DNA of 9,543 nucleotides from Lachnospiraceae bacterium (GTDB lineage: Bacteria > Bacillota > Clostridia > Lachnospirales > Lachnospiraceae). The notes beneath the pieces are model-generated. The model made no database searches. It was not told the DNA's origin and worked only from the letters and a program-made list of their open reading frames with translations. The stretch covers positions 1-9,543 of the forward strand of contig JAAUZS010000026.1 of the NCBI GenBank assembly GCA_014804495.1, given 5' to 3'. This document shows positions 1 through 7,050 of this stretch, in pieces. Each line of letters opens with the position of its first letter. The stretch's first letter is position 1. The position numbers were made by a program, and so were the translations under genes.

Positions 1-553
1 TTTTTACCTTCGCTCCCCTCTGCGTTGCCGTATGGGATTCTTCACTTGTTTCTATGTGTTCAACATCGGAAAACCGAACCAGATTTACTAACGGGCTGCC
101 GCCTCTCATATAAGCAAAATGCTCTGTTACGATTACGCTTGCCGGCGTATGGTTTGTCTTGGGCCCTACCATTTCAAAATCTAACTGTGAACCAGTCCTA
201 CCTGATACTTCCAGCATTTCTTTGCCAAGCTGTTCTTTTTCCGCATCTGTGAGTTTCATCATTTTCACAGCCTTACCAATTCCTCTCGTCATACGGCCTC
301 CACTAGTTCCCGGAAGCAAGCAAAGAGCAAAGCATCCTACGAAGAATATGCCCAAAAAAACTCCTCCGGCAAAAACCTCAATCGCTTCCTGCATCGGCGC
401 TCCATTTAAAAGAGTCACGCCGCCAAACAGCACGCCTAATATGATGGCTGTAAGCGGTAAAGTCACCAGTAAAGTTTTTTTCATCACCTTCTTACGGTAT
501 GTACCCATCCATCTTTTTTCCTGTTGCAGCCATTTTTCATAATTCGATTCCAT
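1..553 (-). CDS. Hypothetical two-helix membrane protein, 3' end outside the window
   Basis: The frame is open for 184 codons from ATG at 553 to the left edge, so the C-terminus is missing. AAGGAGA sits about 7 nt upstream of the ATG, which fixes the start. The N-terminus (residues 1-26) is hydrophilic and positively charged. Two hydrophobic helices follow, at about 27-50 and 61-81, separated by a short loop. Then comes a soluble part of more than 100 residues beginning with a basic stretch (about 85-100). The topology suggests a membrane anchor with both ends in the cytoplasm and a cytosolic C-terminal domain (inference). I do not recognise the family. It starts 31 nt after the coiled-coil gene and is probably co-transcribed with it and with the broken deacetylase. 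It belongs to the resident chromosomal locus, not to the NAD operon. Confidence 0.8.
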   Translation of the reverse strand, partial: MESNYEKWLQQEKRWMGTYRKKVMKKTLLVTLPLTAIILGVLFGGVTLLNGAPMQEAIEVFAGGVFLGIFFVGCFALCLLPGTSGGRMTRGIGKAVKMMKLTDAEKEQLGKEMLEVSGRTGSQLDFEMVGPKTNHTPASVIVTEHFAYMRGGSPLVNLVRFSDVEHIETSEESHTATQRGAKVK

Positions 554-584
554 CTTACGTTCTCCTTTTATGTCAGATTAATAT

Positions 585-1544
585 CTATACAGAAACATCT
601 ACGCTCGCTCCCTCTACTTCTATTGGAGCTTCTGTCGTCTGTACGGGTACTTCTACTCCGCCAAGTTCCAGTGAAACGGCGCCGGAATTGCCTGTATCTC
701 CTGTAACATTTGCACTGCCTGAACCGTTCATTGCTGCCTGCTTTTCTTTTGCCAGCTGCTCAAACAAAGCCTTGAGATACTTCATATCGGCCTCAATAAT
801 CTCGCGAAGCTCATCAGCTCTATGCCGTTTCTTTAACAGTTCAACATCTTCAGGATCCATATTTGTATGAGCAGCTCCCAAAAGTGCATCCGCAAGTTCA
901 TTCATAGATTCTCTCATGGTTTCCTCCATAGTCTTTTCCATAGTTTTTTCCATGAGTTCCCTAAGTTCCTGCTCCATCTCACGCAGTTTTTTTTCATTCG
1001 CTTCGGCTTCCCGCTCTTTATCGGCCTTCTCGCTGTCTGAAGTTTCTTTCTCTTCCTGCACAGCGTCATCAGAATAAGCGCCTGTATTCTCCGCGCGCTC
1101 CTCTTCATCTATGTGTTTCTTTCGCTTTTTAGCTATACGCACCATTTTTTCCGCGTGGATAATTGCGTTTTTCAGCTCATTGTCATCATATTCGCTGCTT
1201 CTTAATTTCCTCTTCAAAGTCGCAACCATCCTACGCGCCTTACCGACTGTCTGCTGTGCACTGTTAGATGTCTTTGACTGCAGAATCTGATTTGAAACTT
1301 TCTTATAGTTATAGTTAAGCCGTTTTTTCTTTCGCTTATAACTTTTAGGTTTGGTGATTGTGATTGTTCCCGCCGTAGTACCATCCGGTTTTGTTAAGGT
1401 TCTTCTTATAACGTCAGCGTTATTTGTACCAACTATCATGCCCATACTACCATCCTCCTTGATGAAATATCTGCTGCCCACGGTAATTCCGTTTACCGCC
1501 TTTATGATTGCATACTTTAATTTATTATCGGCAGATTTTGGCAT
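585..1544 (-). CDS. Hypothetical charged coiled-coil protein
   Basis: A 319-codon gene of unknown function. Residues 1-65 look like a small folded domain (hydrophobic/Gly alternation, TKPDGT). Residues 67-85 are strongly basic (SYKRKKKR). Residues about 110-150 are Lys/Arg-rich helix. Residues 145-215 are a Glu/Lys/Met-rich predicted coiled coil with a short repeat of the form MEKT-MEKT-MEET-MRES. A second helix lies at 225-272, and a Gly/Ser/Thr/Val-rich, Lys-poor tail at 273-319. There is no signal peptide or membrane segment. The start is uncertain. ATG 1544 has no visible ribosome binding site, whereas ATG 1445 (residue 34) is preceded by a perfect AAGGAGG at 8 nt, so the protein may be 286 residues. 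The preceding deacetylase remnant ends 29 nt upstream and the membrane protein starts 31 nt downstream, so the three were probably one operon. Confidence 0.75.
   Translation of the reverse strand: MPKSADNKLKYAIIKAVNGITVGSRYFIKEDGSMGMIVGTNNADVIRRTLTKPDGTTAGTITITKPKSYKRKKKRLNYNYKKVSNQILQSKTSNSAQQTVGKARRMVATLKRKLRSSEYDDNELKNAIIHAEKMVRIAKKRKKHIDEEERAENTGAYSDDAVQEEKETSDSEKADKEREAEANEKKLREMEQELRELMEKTMEKTMEETMRESMNELADALLGAAHTNMDPEDVELLKKRHRADELREIIEADMKYLKALFEQLAKEKQAAMNGSGSANVTGDTGNSGAVSLELGGVEVPVQTTEAPIEVEGASVDVSV
1454..1460 (-). promoter_or_regulatory. Strong internal ribosome binding site (AAGGAGG)
   Basis: A perfect AAGGAGG on the minus strand lies 8 nt before the in-frame ATG at 1445, inside the first part of the coiled-coil gene. 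The upstream candidate ATG at 1544 has no such site. It may mark the true start, give a second, shorter product, or be only the codons Lys-Glu-Asp. Confidence 0.45.
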
Positions 1545-1573
1545 GAACTTTATATATTGTCATATGAGACTCA

Positions 1574-2155
1574 TTAATTCTTTATCTGTCTACCCTCATG
1601 ATTCAAATGATAATTGTCCTTATAAATCAGCTGCGAAATCGGTACAAACTCATATCCCTGCTCTTTTAAGGTTGTAATCAGCGTATCAAGTGCCTGAGCC
1701 GTAAATTTGGCGCCGTTGTGGCAAAGGATAATACTGCCGTTTCCTAAGTGCTTATGTTTTGTTACCGTCTCTATAATGGCATCTACGCCGTAATCCTTCC
1801 AATCCAGAGAGTCCACATCCCACTGTATAGGATAGTATCCGCACTTCTTCGCTACATTTATGACATCATTGTCATAATCTCCGTACGGCGGACGAAACAG
1901 GAACATCTCATATCCTGTCAGTTCCAAAACTTTATTATGTACCAGCATCAATTCTTCTTCACAATCGCCGTTGGATAACTGCGACATATTCTTATGATTC
2001 TCACTGTGGTTTCCCAGATCATGGCCATCTGCCAGAATCGCTTTCACATCGTCCGGATAAGCTTCTACCCATCCCCCTGTCATGAAAAACGTCACCTTAA
2101 CATCATGCTCTTTCAGAATTTGCAGAATAGTGGCAGTATCTTCATTCCCCCATGC
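1574..2155 (-). pseudogene. Polysaccharide (peptidoglycan/chitin-type) deacetylase, 5' end missing
   Basis: This is the C-terminal part of a carbohydrate esterase 4 deacetylase, a family that removes N-acetyl groups from cell-wall or extracellular polysaccharide. From about 2152 the frame reads WGNEDTATILQILKEHD and then TFFMTGGWVE. Visible family motifs are the metal-binding HSENH (motif 2), RPPYGDYDN (motif 3), WDVDSLDW (motif 4) and ILCHN (motif 5). The first motif (FDAAWG or TFDDG), which carries the catalytic Asp, is cut off after its last residues: the frame runs back through Ala-Pro-Pro-Leu into a TAG at 2165-2167. The N-terminal signal or membrane anchor usual for the family is also absent. 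The first usable start would be GTG 2095, with no ribosome binding site, giving 173 residues without the catalytic Asp, so the product should be inactive. The remnant overlaps the last codons of the upstream regulator, which marks this as an insertion or deletion junction rather than a frameshift. Confidence 0.85.
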
Positions 2156-2882
2156 CGGCGGTAACTAGCGGTACTTTTTTATACCGGAAAATTCTGGAAG
2201 GTCTGTGCCCCGCATTCGATGTCATCTTTCCCGTATCCTCAAGCTTCTCGGAAATCGTCCGCCGAAATGCCGCTTGAAGAAGCTTTTTCCCGAGAATGAT
2301 CTCATACACTTCCTGCAGCTCGCTGATTGTAAATTCCTGCGGCATCATATGAAATACGATATCCGTATAATTTATTTTTCCCCGGAGACGTTTGAGAGCT
2401 TCCTCGATAATCATTCTGTGATCAAATGCAAGCTCCATCTCCTGAATATCTTCTATGTCAAACCACTCGGCCCCCTCTATTTTCGCCTGATTGATATCTA
2501 CGAGTGAGATATAGGCACAGCTGACAATCCGCATCCGTGGGTCGCGCTCCACGCTGCCAAAAGTATAGAGCTGCTCGCTGTAAATATCAGTAAGTCCTGT
2601 TTTGCTGGTCAGTACCCGCTGCAATGTATCTTCAAAAGGCTCCTTTTCACCAACAAAACCGCCGGGCAGGCTGTAACAGTCTTTATAAGGATAGTTCTCC
2701 CGTTTTACCAGCAAAATTTTCAACGACTGCTTGTCAAGCTTTCGATAATTGTCCGTCGTATCCTTCATCACGCCAAAGACAATCGCATCGACCGTAATCG
2801 AAATACACGCATATTTCTCCGGATGATAATTACTAAGAAATTCTTTCTCGCCCTCGCCCGTTGCTCTGTCTTTCCCGCCCAT
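2142..2882 (-). CDS. nrtR: NrtR-family transcriptional regulator of NAD metabolism (Nudix-like sensor plus winged helix)
   Basis: Counting from ATG 2903, residues about 28-175 form a Nudix-fold domain and 188-242 a winged helix (FTISELQEVYEIILGKK, FRR, HRPSRIFRY) typical of NrtR. The Nudix box at 82-104 keeps the leading Gly-x5-Glu, the Arg and the final Gly, but the three acidic catalytic positions of REUxEE are Val97, Ser100 and Lys101. Hydrolysis should therefore be lost, as known for regulatory members that bind ADP-ribose and then leave DNA. Start: ATG 2882 has GGAGG 10 nt upstream and is preferred; ATG 2903 would add seven residues but lacks a good site. The last gene of the NAD operon, it starts 69 nt after the radical SAM gene. 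Its last codons (about AGMGE) are read from sequence homologous, in another frame, to the deacetylase gene, so its natural C-terminus has been replaced. It probably represses the operon through the palindrome at 8464-8476 (inference). Confidence 0.85.
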   Translation of the reverse strand: MGGKDRATGEGEKEFLSNYHPEKYACISITVDAIVFGVMKDTTDNYRKLDKQSLKILLVKRENYPYKDCYSLPGGFVGEKEPFEDTLQRVLTSKTGLTDIYSEQLYTFGSVERDPRMRIVSCAYISLVDINQAKIEGAEWFDIEDIQEMELAFDHRMIIEEALKRLRGKINYTDIVFHMMPQEFTISELQEVYEIILGKKLLQAAFRRTISEKLEDTGKMTSNAGHRPSRIFRYKKVPLVTAGMGE

Positions 2883-2951
2883 GTTTATGTTTCCTCCATT
2901 CATATCTCTATACGCTCTGCCTTCAGCTAAAAATACGATTGCTTCTCATAT

Positions 2952-4772
2952 CTACTGCCATGTATCAAATGCTATTGTTTCCCTTATATCTGACACTCCT
3001 GTCATAGCCATGATAAGCCGCTCCAGACCGATTGCAAAACCACCAAAAGGTCTGCCTTGGTAACGTCCAAGTTCCTGCAGATACCCTCTGTATACTTCTT
3101 TTTCAACCCCAAAAAGCTCCATCATTGATTCCTGCATGGACACATCCATGATACGCATATCGCCACCACCTACTTCAATACCATTCAAAAGGATATCGAA
3201 AGATTCCGTCTTTACCGTAAGCAAATCCTCAGGTTCCGATATAGTCCGTTCCCGGCCGGTGCGCAGGTCCGCAGGCTTTGCAAAAATGTGATGTTCTGGC
3301 ATGATTTTGCCATTAACACCCTTCTTTCCAGTGGTAAGCGGCAGGTAAGGAACCAGCTCCACAGCCGCATCTTTACATACATGTTGAAGCAGTTCTCTGG
3401 CACTATCCATCAGTTCATCCAAAGAATCCACCTTCATCTCAATATCGAGCTGCATAAACTCCCGCAAATGCGTCTCCGGGGCGTCTTCATGTACGATTGG
3501 CCGGAAGCAATGTGCGAACTGATAGTATCTGTCATAGCCTGAAAGCATCAGAAGCATTTTGTACACCTGTGGTGAATCGACAAGACGTACCGTTTCTTCT
3601 TCTAATAAAACCGGAAATGTCGGATTATACGGCTCCCCCGCATACTTCGTAAGTACAGGCGTGTCGAATTCCAAAAATCCATGTTCCTCGCAGTACTGCC
3701 GTGCCCGCTTCTTAATCTCATTACGAAGCACAAGACATTCTTTGACTCTTGGCTTTTTCATATGCGGCATGTTGCACAGACCATTTTTTTCCATAAAAAC
3801 CGATCCGGTATCCGGAACTCTTGTAATATTGTTCAAAATTTCTACAAAGCGGTCAATCGTGCTTTCTGCATCGTCATCACGCAGCAATGCTCCGAGTTTT
3901 GCATCGTTCGATGGGCAGACGCTGAGCCAGCCGCTTGCAGAATGTTTCAGGCTATAGATGCCTTCCTGACAATATCCCATACAATCACTGCATATTTCAC
4001 TCCTGTGTGTACAGGACATACTATCCTTCATATTGACTCTGACGCCATCCCAGATACAATAATAAGAATCGCATCCGACTCTCAGCCGCCTGTGAACTGC
4101 AATGCCTCTTTTCGCTAATGACTGTCTCAGTTTCTTCAAATTGACGAACTGCTCACGCCAGAAAGTATCGTTTTCTTTGGAATAGTACAAATCCAGAACG
4201 CTAATATATATATTGCCATTATACTCCTTATTCAGTCTTTTTACAAATTCAATCAGCTTAGGCAGTTCATCCTCATTCTGTTTCATGTAGACAAAATTCA
4301 GACCAATCTGCGCAATTCCCGCCTTACAGCACGCTTCTACAATATGCAGGGTATCCCTTGCTTCAGGCCGACGGGTGATTTTTACACGCAGATCGTCATC
4401 CACCGCATCGACTGATATTTTTAGTACATCTACATATTTACGAATCGTTTCCATATGCTCCGGCAGTTTTGAACCGTTTGTCGTAATTTCCACAACCTTG
4501 AACAGCTGCCTTGCTGTCTGCGCGATGAGGGCAAAGTCTTTGCATAGCAAAGGTTCTCCTCCCGTAAAGGAAATGATTTCAAATCCACGGGCCGCAATTC
4601 TTTCCAAATTCCTGCCATACTCCTCTGCGCTCAAAAGACCGGCTTCAATACACTTCGGCGTATGATTTTCCATCCCCATATCCTTTGCACAATATTCACA
4701 GGAAAAATTACAGACATCACACAGGGACGCTCGCAAAAAGGTTCCTTTTTTCTCCGGCAGTAATGTTATCAT
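2952..4772 (-). CDS. Radical SAM (MoaA-like) protein fused to an aspartyl-tRNA-synthetase-like catalytic domain
   Basis: A 606-residue two-domain protein. N-terminal radical SAM domain, about 10-320: the CxxxCxxC cluster motif is C21-NFS-C25-EY-C28, the SAM-binding GGEP is at 71-74 and EITTNGS at 95-101. A second set of cysteines (C254, C261, C264, C268, C286, with C234 and C239 before them) suggests an auxiliary Fe-S cluster as in MoaA or SPASM proteins. C-terminal class II synthetase core, about 340-606: motif 1 around FLEFDTPVL, SPQVYKMLLM at 400-409, motif 2 with R424 and REF at 437-439, LDIEM, NGIEVGGGDMR at 530-540, and motif 3 FGGFAIGLERL with R585. These match the AspRS active site, but the anticodon-binding OB domain and the bacterial GAD insertion are absent, so tRNA charging is unlikely. 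An aspartyl-adenylate-forming ligase, as in AsnA-type paralogues, is plausible. Its ATG overlaps the nadE stop by 4 nt (GAGGAG 8 nt upstream). Product and substrate are unknown. Confidence 0.9.
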   Translation of the reverse strand: MITLLPEKKGTFLRASLCDVCNFSCEYCAKDMGMENHTPKCIEAGLLSAEEYGRNLERIAARGFEIISFTGGEPLLCKDFALIAQTARQLFKVVEITTNGSKLPEHMETIRKYVDVLKISVDAVDDDLRVKITRRPEARDTLHIVEACCKAGIAQIGLNFVYMKQNEDELPKLIEFVKRLNKEYNGNIYISVLDLYYSKENDTFWREQFVNLKKLRQSLAKRGIAVHRRLRVGCDSYYCIWDGVRVNMKDSMSCTHRSEICSDCMGYCQEGIYSLKHSASGWLSVCPSNDAKLGALLRDDDAESTIDRFVEILNNITRVPDTGSVFMEKNGLCNMPHMKKPRVKECLVLRNEIKKRARQYCEEHGFLEFDTPVLTKYAGEPYNPTFPVLLEEETVRLVDSPQVYKMLLMLSGYDRYYQFAHCFRPIVHEDAPETHLREFMQLDIEMKVDSLDELMDSARELLQHVCKDAAVELVPYLPLTTGKKGVNGKIMPEHHIFAKPADLRTGRERTISEPEDLLTVKTESFDILLNGIEVGGGDMRIMDVSMQESMMELFGVEKEVYRGYLQELGRYQGRPFGGFAIGLERLIMAMTGVSDIRETIAFDTWQ

Positions 4773-5518
4773 CCTTTTCTCTCCTCTGCAAATTTCGGCA
4801 TCAACTGCAGCTTGAACAGATTCTTTTCATGCAGTCTGTCAATCTTCTCCTTAACAACTGAATCCTCTATTTCTCCGGTGCGGATATATCTATCCAATAC
4901 TTCATAGGAAAATCCCAGATTATCTTCGTCGCTTTTTCCGCAAAGACCGTCGGAAGGCACTTTGTCGATAAATTCATCCGGCAGTCCGGCCGCTTTACCG
5001 ACCTGCTTCACCTCCGCGACCGTCAACTCCGACAGAGGGCTGAAATCACCCGCGCTATCACCGTAACGAGTCGAATATCCGACCCAGTCTTCCGAAAGAT
5101 TGCAGGTATTTGCCACCCGTCCGTTCTTAGATTGCGAGATTGCATATAAAACAGCCATCCGGATGCGGGCCGGCAGATTGACAGTTGCCTGATTGCTTAA
5201 ACCCTCCGGCAGAACCGGCTGTACACCCTGCGTAACAGCCTGAACGACCGGTCCGATATTGACGGTAATGCCGGTAATTCCCAGAAATTCCACCAGCTTT
5301 TCTGCTACATCAATATCGCTCTGTTCTCCGTTTGGCATAAGAACGCCGATGACCCGGTCTTTGCCGAGAGCTTCCACACACAGAGCCGCCACGACCGAGC
5401 TGTCCTTCCCGCCAGAAATGCCGATGATGCAGTTACAGTCCTTTCCGTTCTTTTCAAAAAAATCCCTGATCCAAGCTACACATTTGTCTTTTACTTCTAT
5501 TGCACGAAATTCTCTCAT
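4769..5518 (-). CDS. nadE: Ammonia-dependent NAD synthetase
   Basis: Catalyses NaAD + ATP + NH3 to NAD+ in the cytoplasm, the last step of NAD synthesis by the acid route. The 249-residue protein is a single NadE domain. The ATP pyrophosphatase loop is SGGKDSS at 35-41, followed by NLPARIRM, TCNLSEDWVGYSTRYGDSAG with the downstream SPLSELT, and PSDGLCGKSDEDNLGFSYEVLD. There is no N-terminal glutaminase (nitrilase) domain, so it should use free ammonia, which the nicotinamidase of the same operon releases. ATG 5518 is chosen because AAGGAGG stands 9 nt upstream; the longer GTG start at 5539 would translate through that binding site. It follows the nadV-like gene by 62 nt and overlaps the radical SAM gene by 4 nt. 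Confidence 0.95.
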   Translation of the reverse strand: MREFRAIEVKDKCVAWIRDFFEKNGKDCNCIIGISGGKDSSVVAALCVEALGKDRVIGVLMPNGEQSDIDVAEKLVEFLGITGITVNIGPVVQAVTQGVQPVLPEGLSNQATVNLPARIRMAVLYAISQSKNGRVANTCNLSEDWVGYSTRYGDSAGDFSPLSELTVAEVKQVGKAAGLPDEFIDKVPSDGLCGKSDEDNLGFSYEVLDRYIRTGEIEDSVVKEKIDRLHEKNLFKLQLMPKFAEERKG

Positions 5519-5553
5519 ATCTCCTCTCCTCCTTATCACTAATCAACTTCCAT

Positions 5554-5570
5554 AAGACGCCGCCCGTCTT
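5554..5570. repeat. Short inverted repeat between the nadV-like and nadE genes
   Basis: AAGACG and CGTCTT flank the 5-nt loop CCGCC. On the plus strand the hairpin is followed by TTT, on the minus strand by ATGG, so it is a poor terminator for the operon. It could be an RNA processing or stability hairpin in the 62-nt gap, or chance. Confidence 0.35.
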
Positions 5571-5580
5571 TTTCATATGC

Positions 5581-7050
5581 CTAAAACGCTCCCTCATGTA
5601 ACCGGTTCCGAATCTCCGATAACGACTGTTCTTTTATCAGAACGCCATCCTTAAACACAGTCTGCAAAAGATTGCCGTCGGAAACAGCTTCCTCCCAATT
5701 CAGTTCATCCCTGTACTGCAGTTCACCGTTTTCTTCTGATACAATACAACATCCCTTCTGAGACTTTTTGAAACCTCCGTCCTTCGGGTCCTTAAAAATC
5801 GGGTAAGGCTTTCCGTCAATTTCACAGTAAGTCGCCTTGATGCAGGAACTGAATGTGTCTCTCGTAAAGGGCTTCAAAATTCCATCCTCTTCAATACACT
5901 GGAAGGAAAACGAGCCGACGCCGAGTGCCACATTGGAGCAGGCAAAACCGTTCTTTTCCAAAATATTATAAATCTGCTCACACCGCTGTACGGTAATGGA
6001 ATCTCCGTAAATCGCCTTTACATGAGGATTCAGCACTTTATACCCTTTGCTGTTGATTGTTCCGCCGAATTCTTCCCACAGCTTGAAAACGGTCTTTGTG
6101 ACAACTTCCACACAGTCGCCGGAATCACCGCGCATCAGCATGCAGCCGTTGTGACTTAAGATTTCTTCTTTCAACTGCGGCAGTATGTTATCAATCACAT
6201 TCCAGTAATCATATGAATCAAGTACCACCGAAACGCTCGCATTCGGATAGATTTCAGTGAGCAGTCTACGCAGAAAAGTGATTTCGTCCCCATCCACTGC
6301 ATAATTACTGCACATAACCGCGTGTTCCGTGCTGGGGCTTCCGAAAGCAACAGGTTCCTTCGTGCAGTCGCAGCAGTACAGTTGTTCCAGATACGGAACG
6401 ACCGGCACTGTCGCCGTATTCAGAAACGAAAGACACCAGCCCGCACCTGCCTTAATGGCTGATTCAGTGCATTCTTCTCCTCTGAAATCGAACGCTCCGA
6501 GCGCTCTGGCTTTTTCAAGTCCATCATCACATGTCAGGTCATAATACCTGTTCACGATTTCACGATAAGTATAACCCACTGTCGCGGCAATCATAGGATG
6601 CCAGCTTTCTGCGGATATCAGACTTTCCAACGCCTGCGGAAGCCATGCAAAATCAGGATGTGTATTTGTAATACCGAACATTGGTACATGTACCGGAACT
6701 CTTGTTCCTTCGGGCAGCGCAACGATTTCAATCGGCAGATATCCCAGTCTGTGAAGCTTCTCTATCTTCTCAATACCGTATACGCCCTCCCCCAACGTAT
6801 GATCCAGAACTCGTTTATATTCCGCTATGACATTTTCGAATGGTCTTTCAAAAAATTCTTTGTTAAAATAATCTATTAAATATGTTTTGATAAATCCCTG
6901 CAGTCCGAACATGACTACTTTATCCCATCGCGCTATTCTGCTCATTCTAGGCGTAAAATAAGAGACCGATTTGGTTATCTTCTCAGGGAGCATCTCTGCG
7001 TGTACCGCTTTATAATAATCGATTAACAACATTGGATTTGTCTTATTCAT
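5581..7050 (-). CDS. nadV: NadV/NAMPT-family pyridine (phospho)ribosyltransferase, possibly nicotinate-specific
   Basis: 489 residues, the length of nicotinamide phosphoribosyltransferases, which join nicotinamide to PRPP to give NMN. Recognisable parts: LIDYYKAVH (human TDSYKVTH), SVSYFTPR, FGLQ, LPIEIVALPEGTRVPV, the base-stacking F187 and R190 (human F193 and R196), catalytic H243 in STEHAV (human H247), SVVLDSYD, R307-GDSG with D309 (human R311, D313), NSKGYKVLNP, and IFKDPKDGG near the C-terminus. The odd point is A213 in NTATVPV, where human NAMPT has D219 in GTDTVAG, the residue that binds the amide group. That loss, with a nicotinamidase and NAD synthetase in the same operon, suggests the enzyme uses nicotinate. 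By analogy with the phage NARP1 pair it may use ADP-ribose pyrophosphate rather than PRPP. ATG 7050 is chosen: it overlaps the prs-like gene by 8 nt and has AGAGG 9 nt upstream. Confidence 0.88.
   Translation of the reverse strand: MNKTNPMLLIDYYKAVHAEMLPEKITKSVSYFTPRMSRIARWDKVVMFGLQGFIKTYLIDYFNKEFFERPFENVIAEYKRVLDHTLGEGVYGIEKIEKLHRLGYLPIEIVALPEGTRVPVHVPMFGITNTHPDFAWLPQALESLISAESWHPMIAATVGYTYREIVNRYYDLTCDDGLEKARALGAFDFRGEECTESAIKAGAGWCLSFLNTATVPVVPYLEQLYCCDCTKEPVAFGSPSTEHAVMCSNYAVDGDEITFLRRLLTEIYPNASVSVVLDSYDYWNVIDNILPQLKEEILSHNGCMLMRGDSGDCVEVVTKTVFKLWEEFGGTINSKGYKVLNPHVKAIYGDSITVQRCEQIYNILEKNGFACSNVALGVGSFSFQCIEEDGILKPFTRDTFSSCIKATYCEIDGKPYPIFKDPKDGGFKKSQKGCCIVSEENGELQYRDELNWEEAVSDGNLLQTVFKDGVLIKEQSLSEIRNRLHEGAF

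Noticed and set aside
1574..2095. Complete 173-residue deacetylase starting at GTG 2095
   Set aside because: The homologous sequence clearly continues upstream of this GTG to about 2152, there is no ribosome binding site, and the catalytic Asp motif would be missing; a truncated gene is the better call.
2096..2200. Simple frameshift in the deacetylase
   Set aside because: No other frame upstream of 2155 carries the missing FDA motif or an N-terminal domain; the upstream sequence is instead the winged helix of NrtR.
2952..4772. Housekeeping AspRS or a tRNA-modifying enzyme
   Set aside because: The anticodon-binding OB domain and GAD insertion are absent and a radical SAM domain replaces them; tRNA charging is not supported, though some RNA substrate cannot be excluded.
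5519..5539. Longer NadE start at GTG 5539
   Set aside because: It would translate the AAGGAGG ribosome binding site (residues IRRRGD), which is ideally placed for ATG 5518.
5450..5577. Small minus-strand frame starting between the nadV-like gene and nadE (begins MKKTGGVLWKLIS)
   Set aside because: It overlaps the nadE start out of frame, its second half becomes a shadow of nadE, and there is no clear ribosome binding site.
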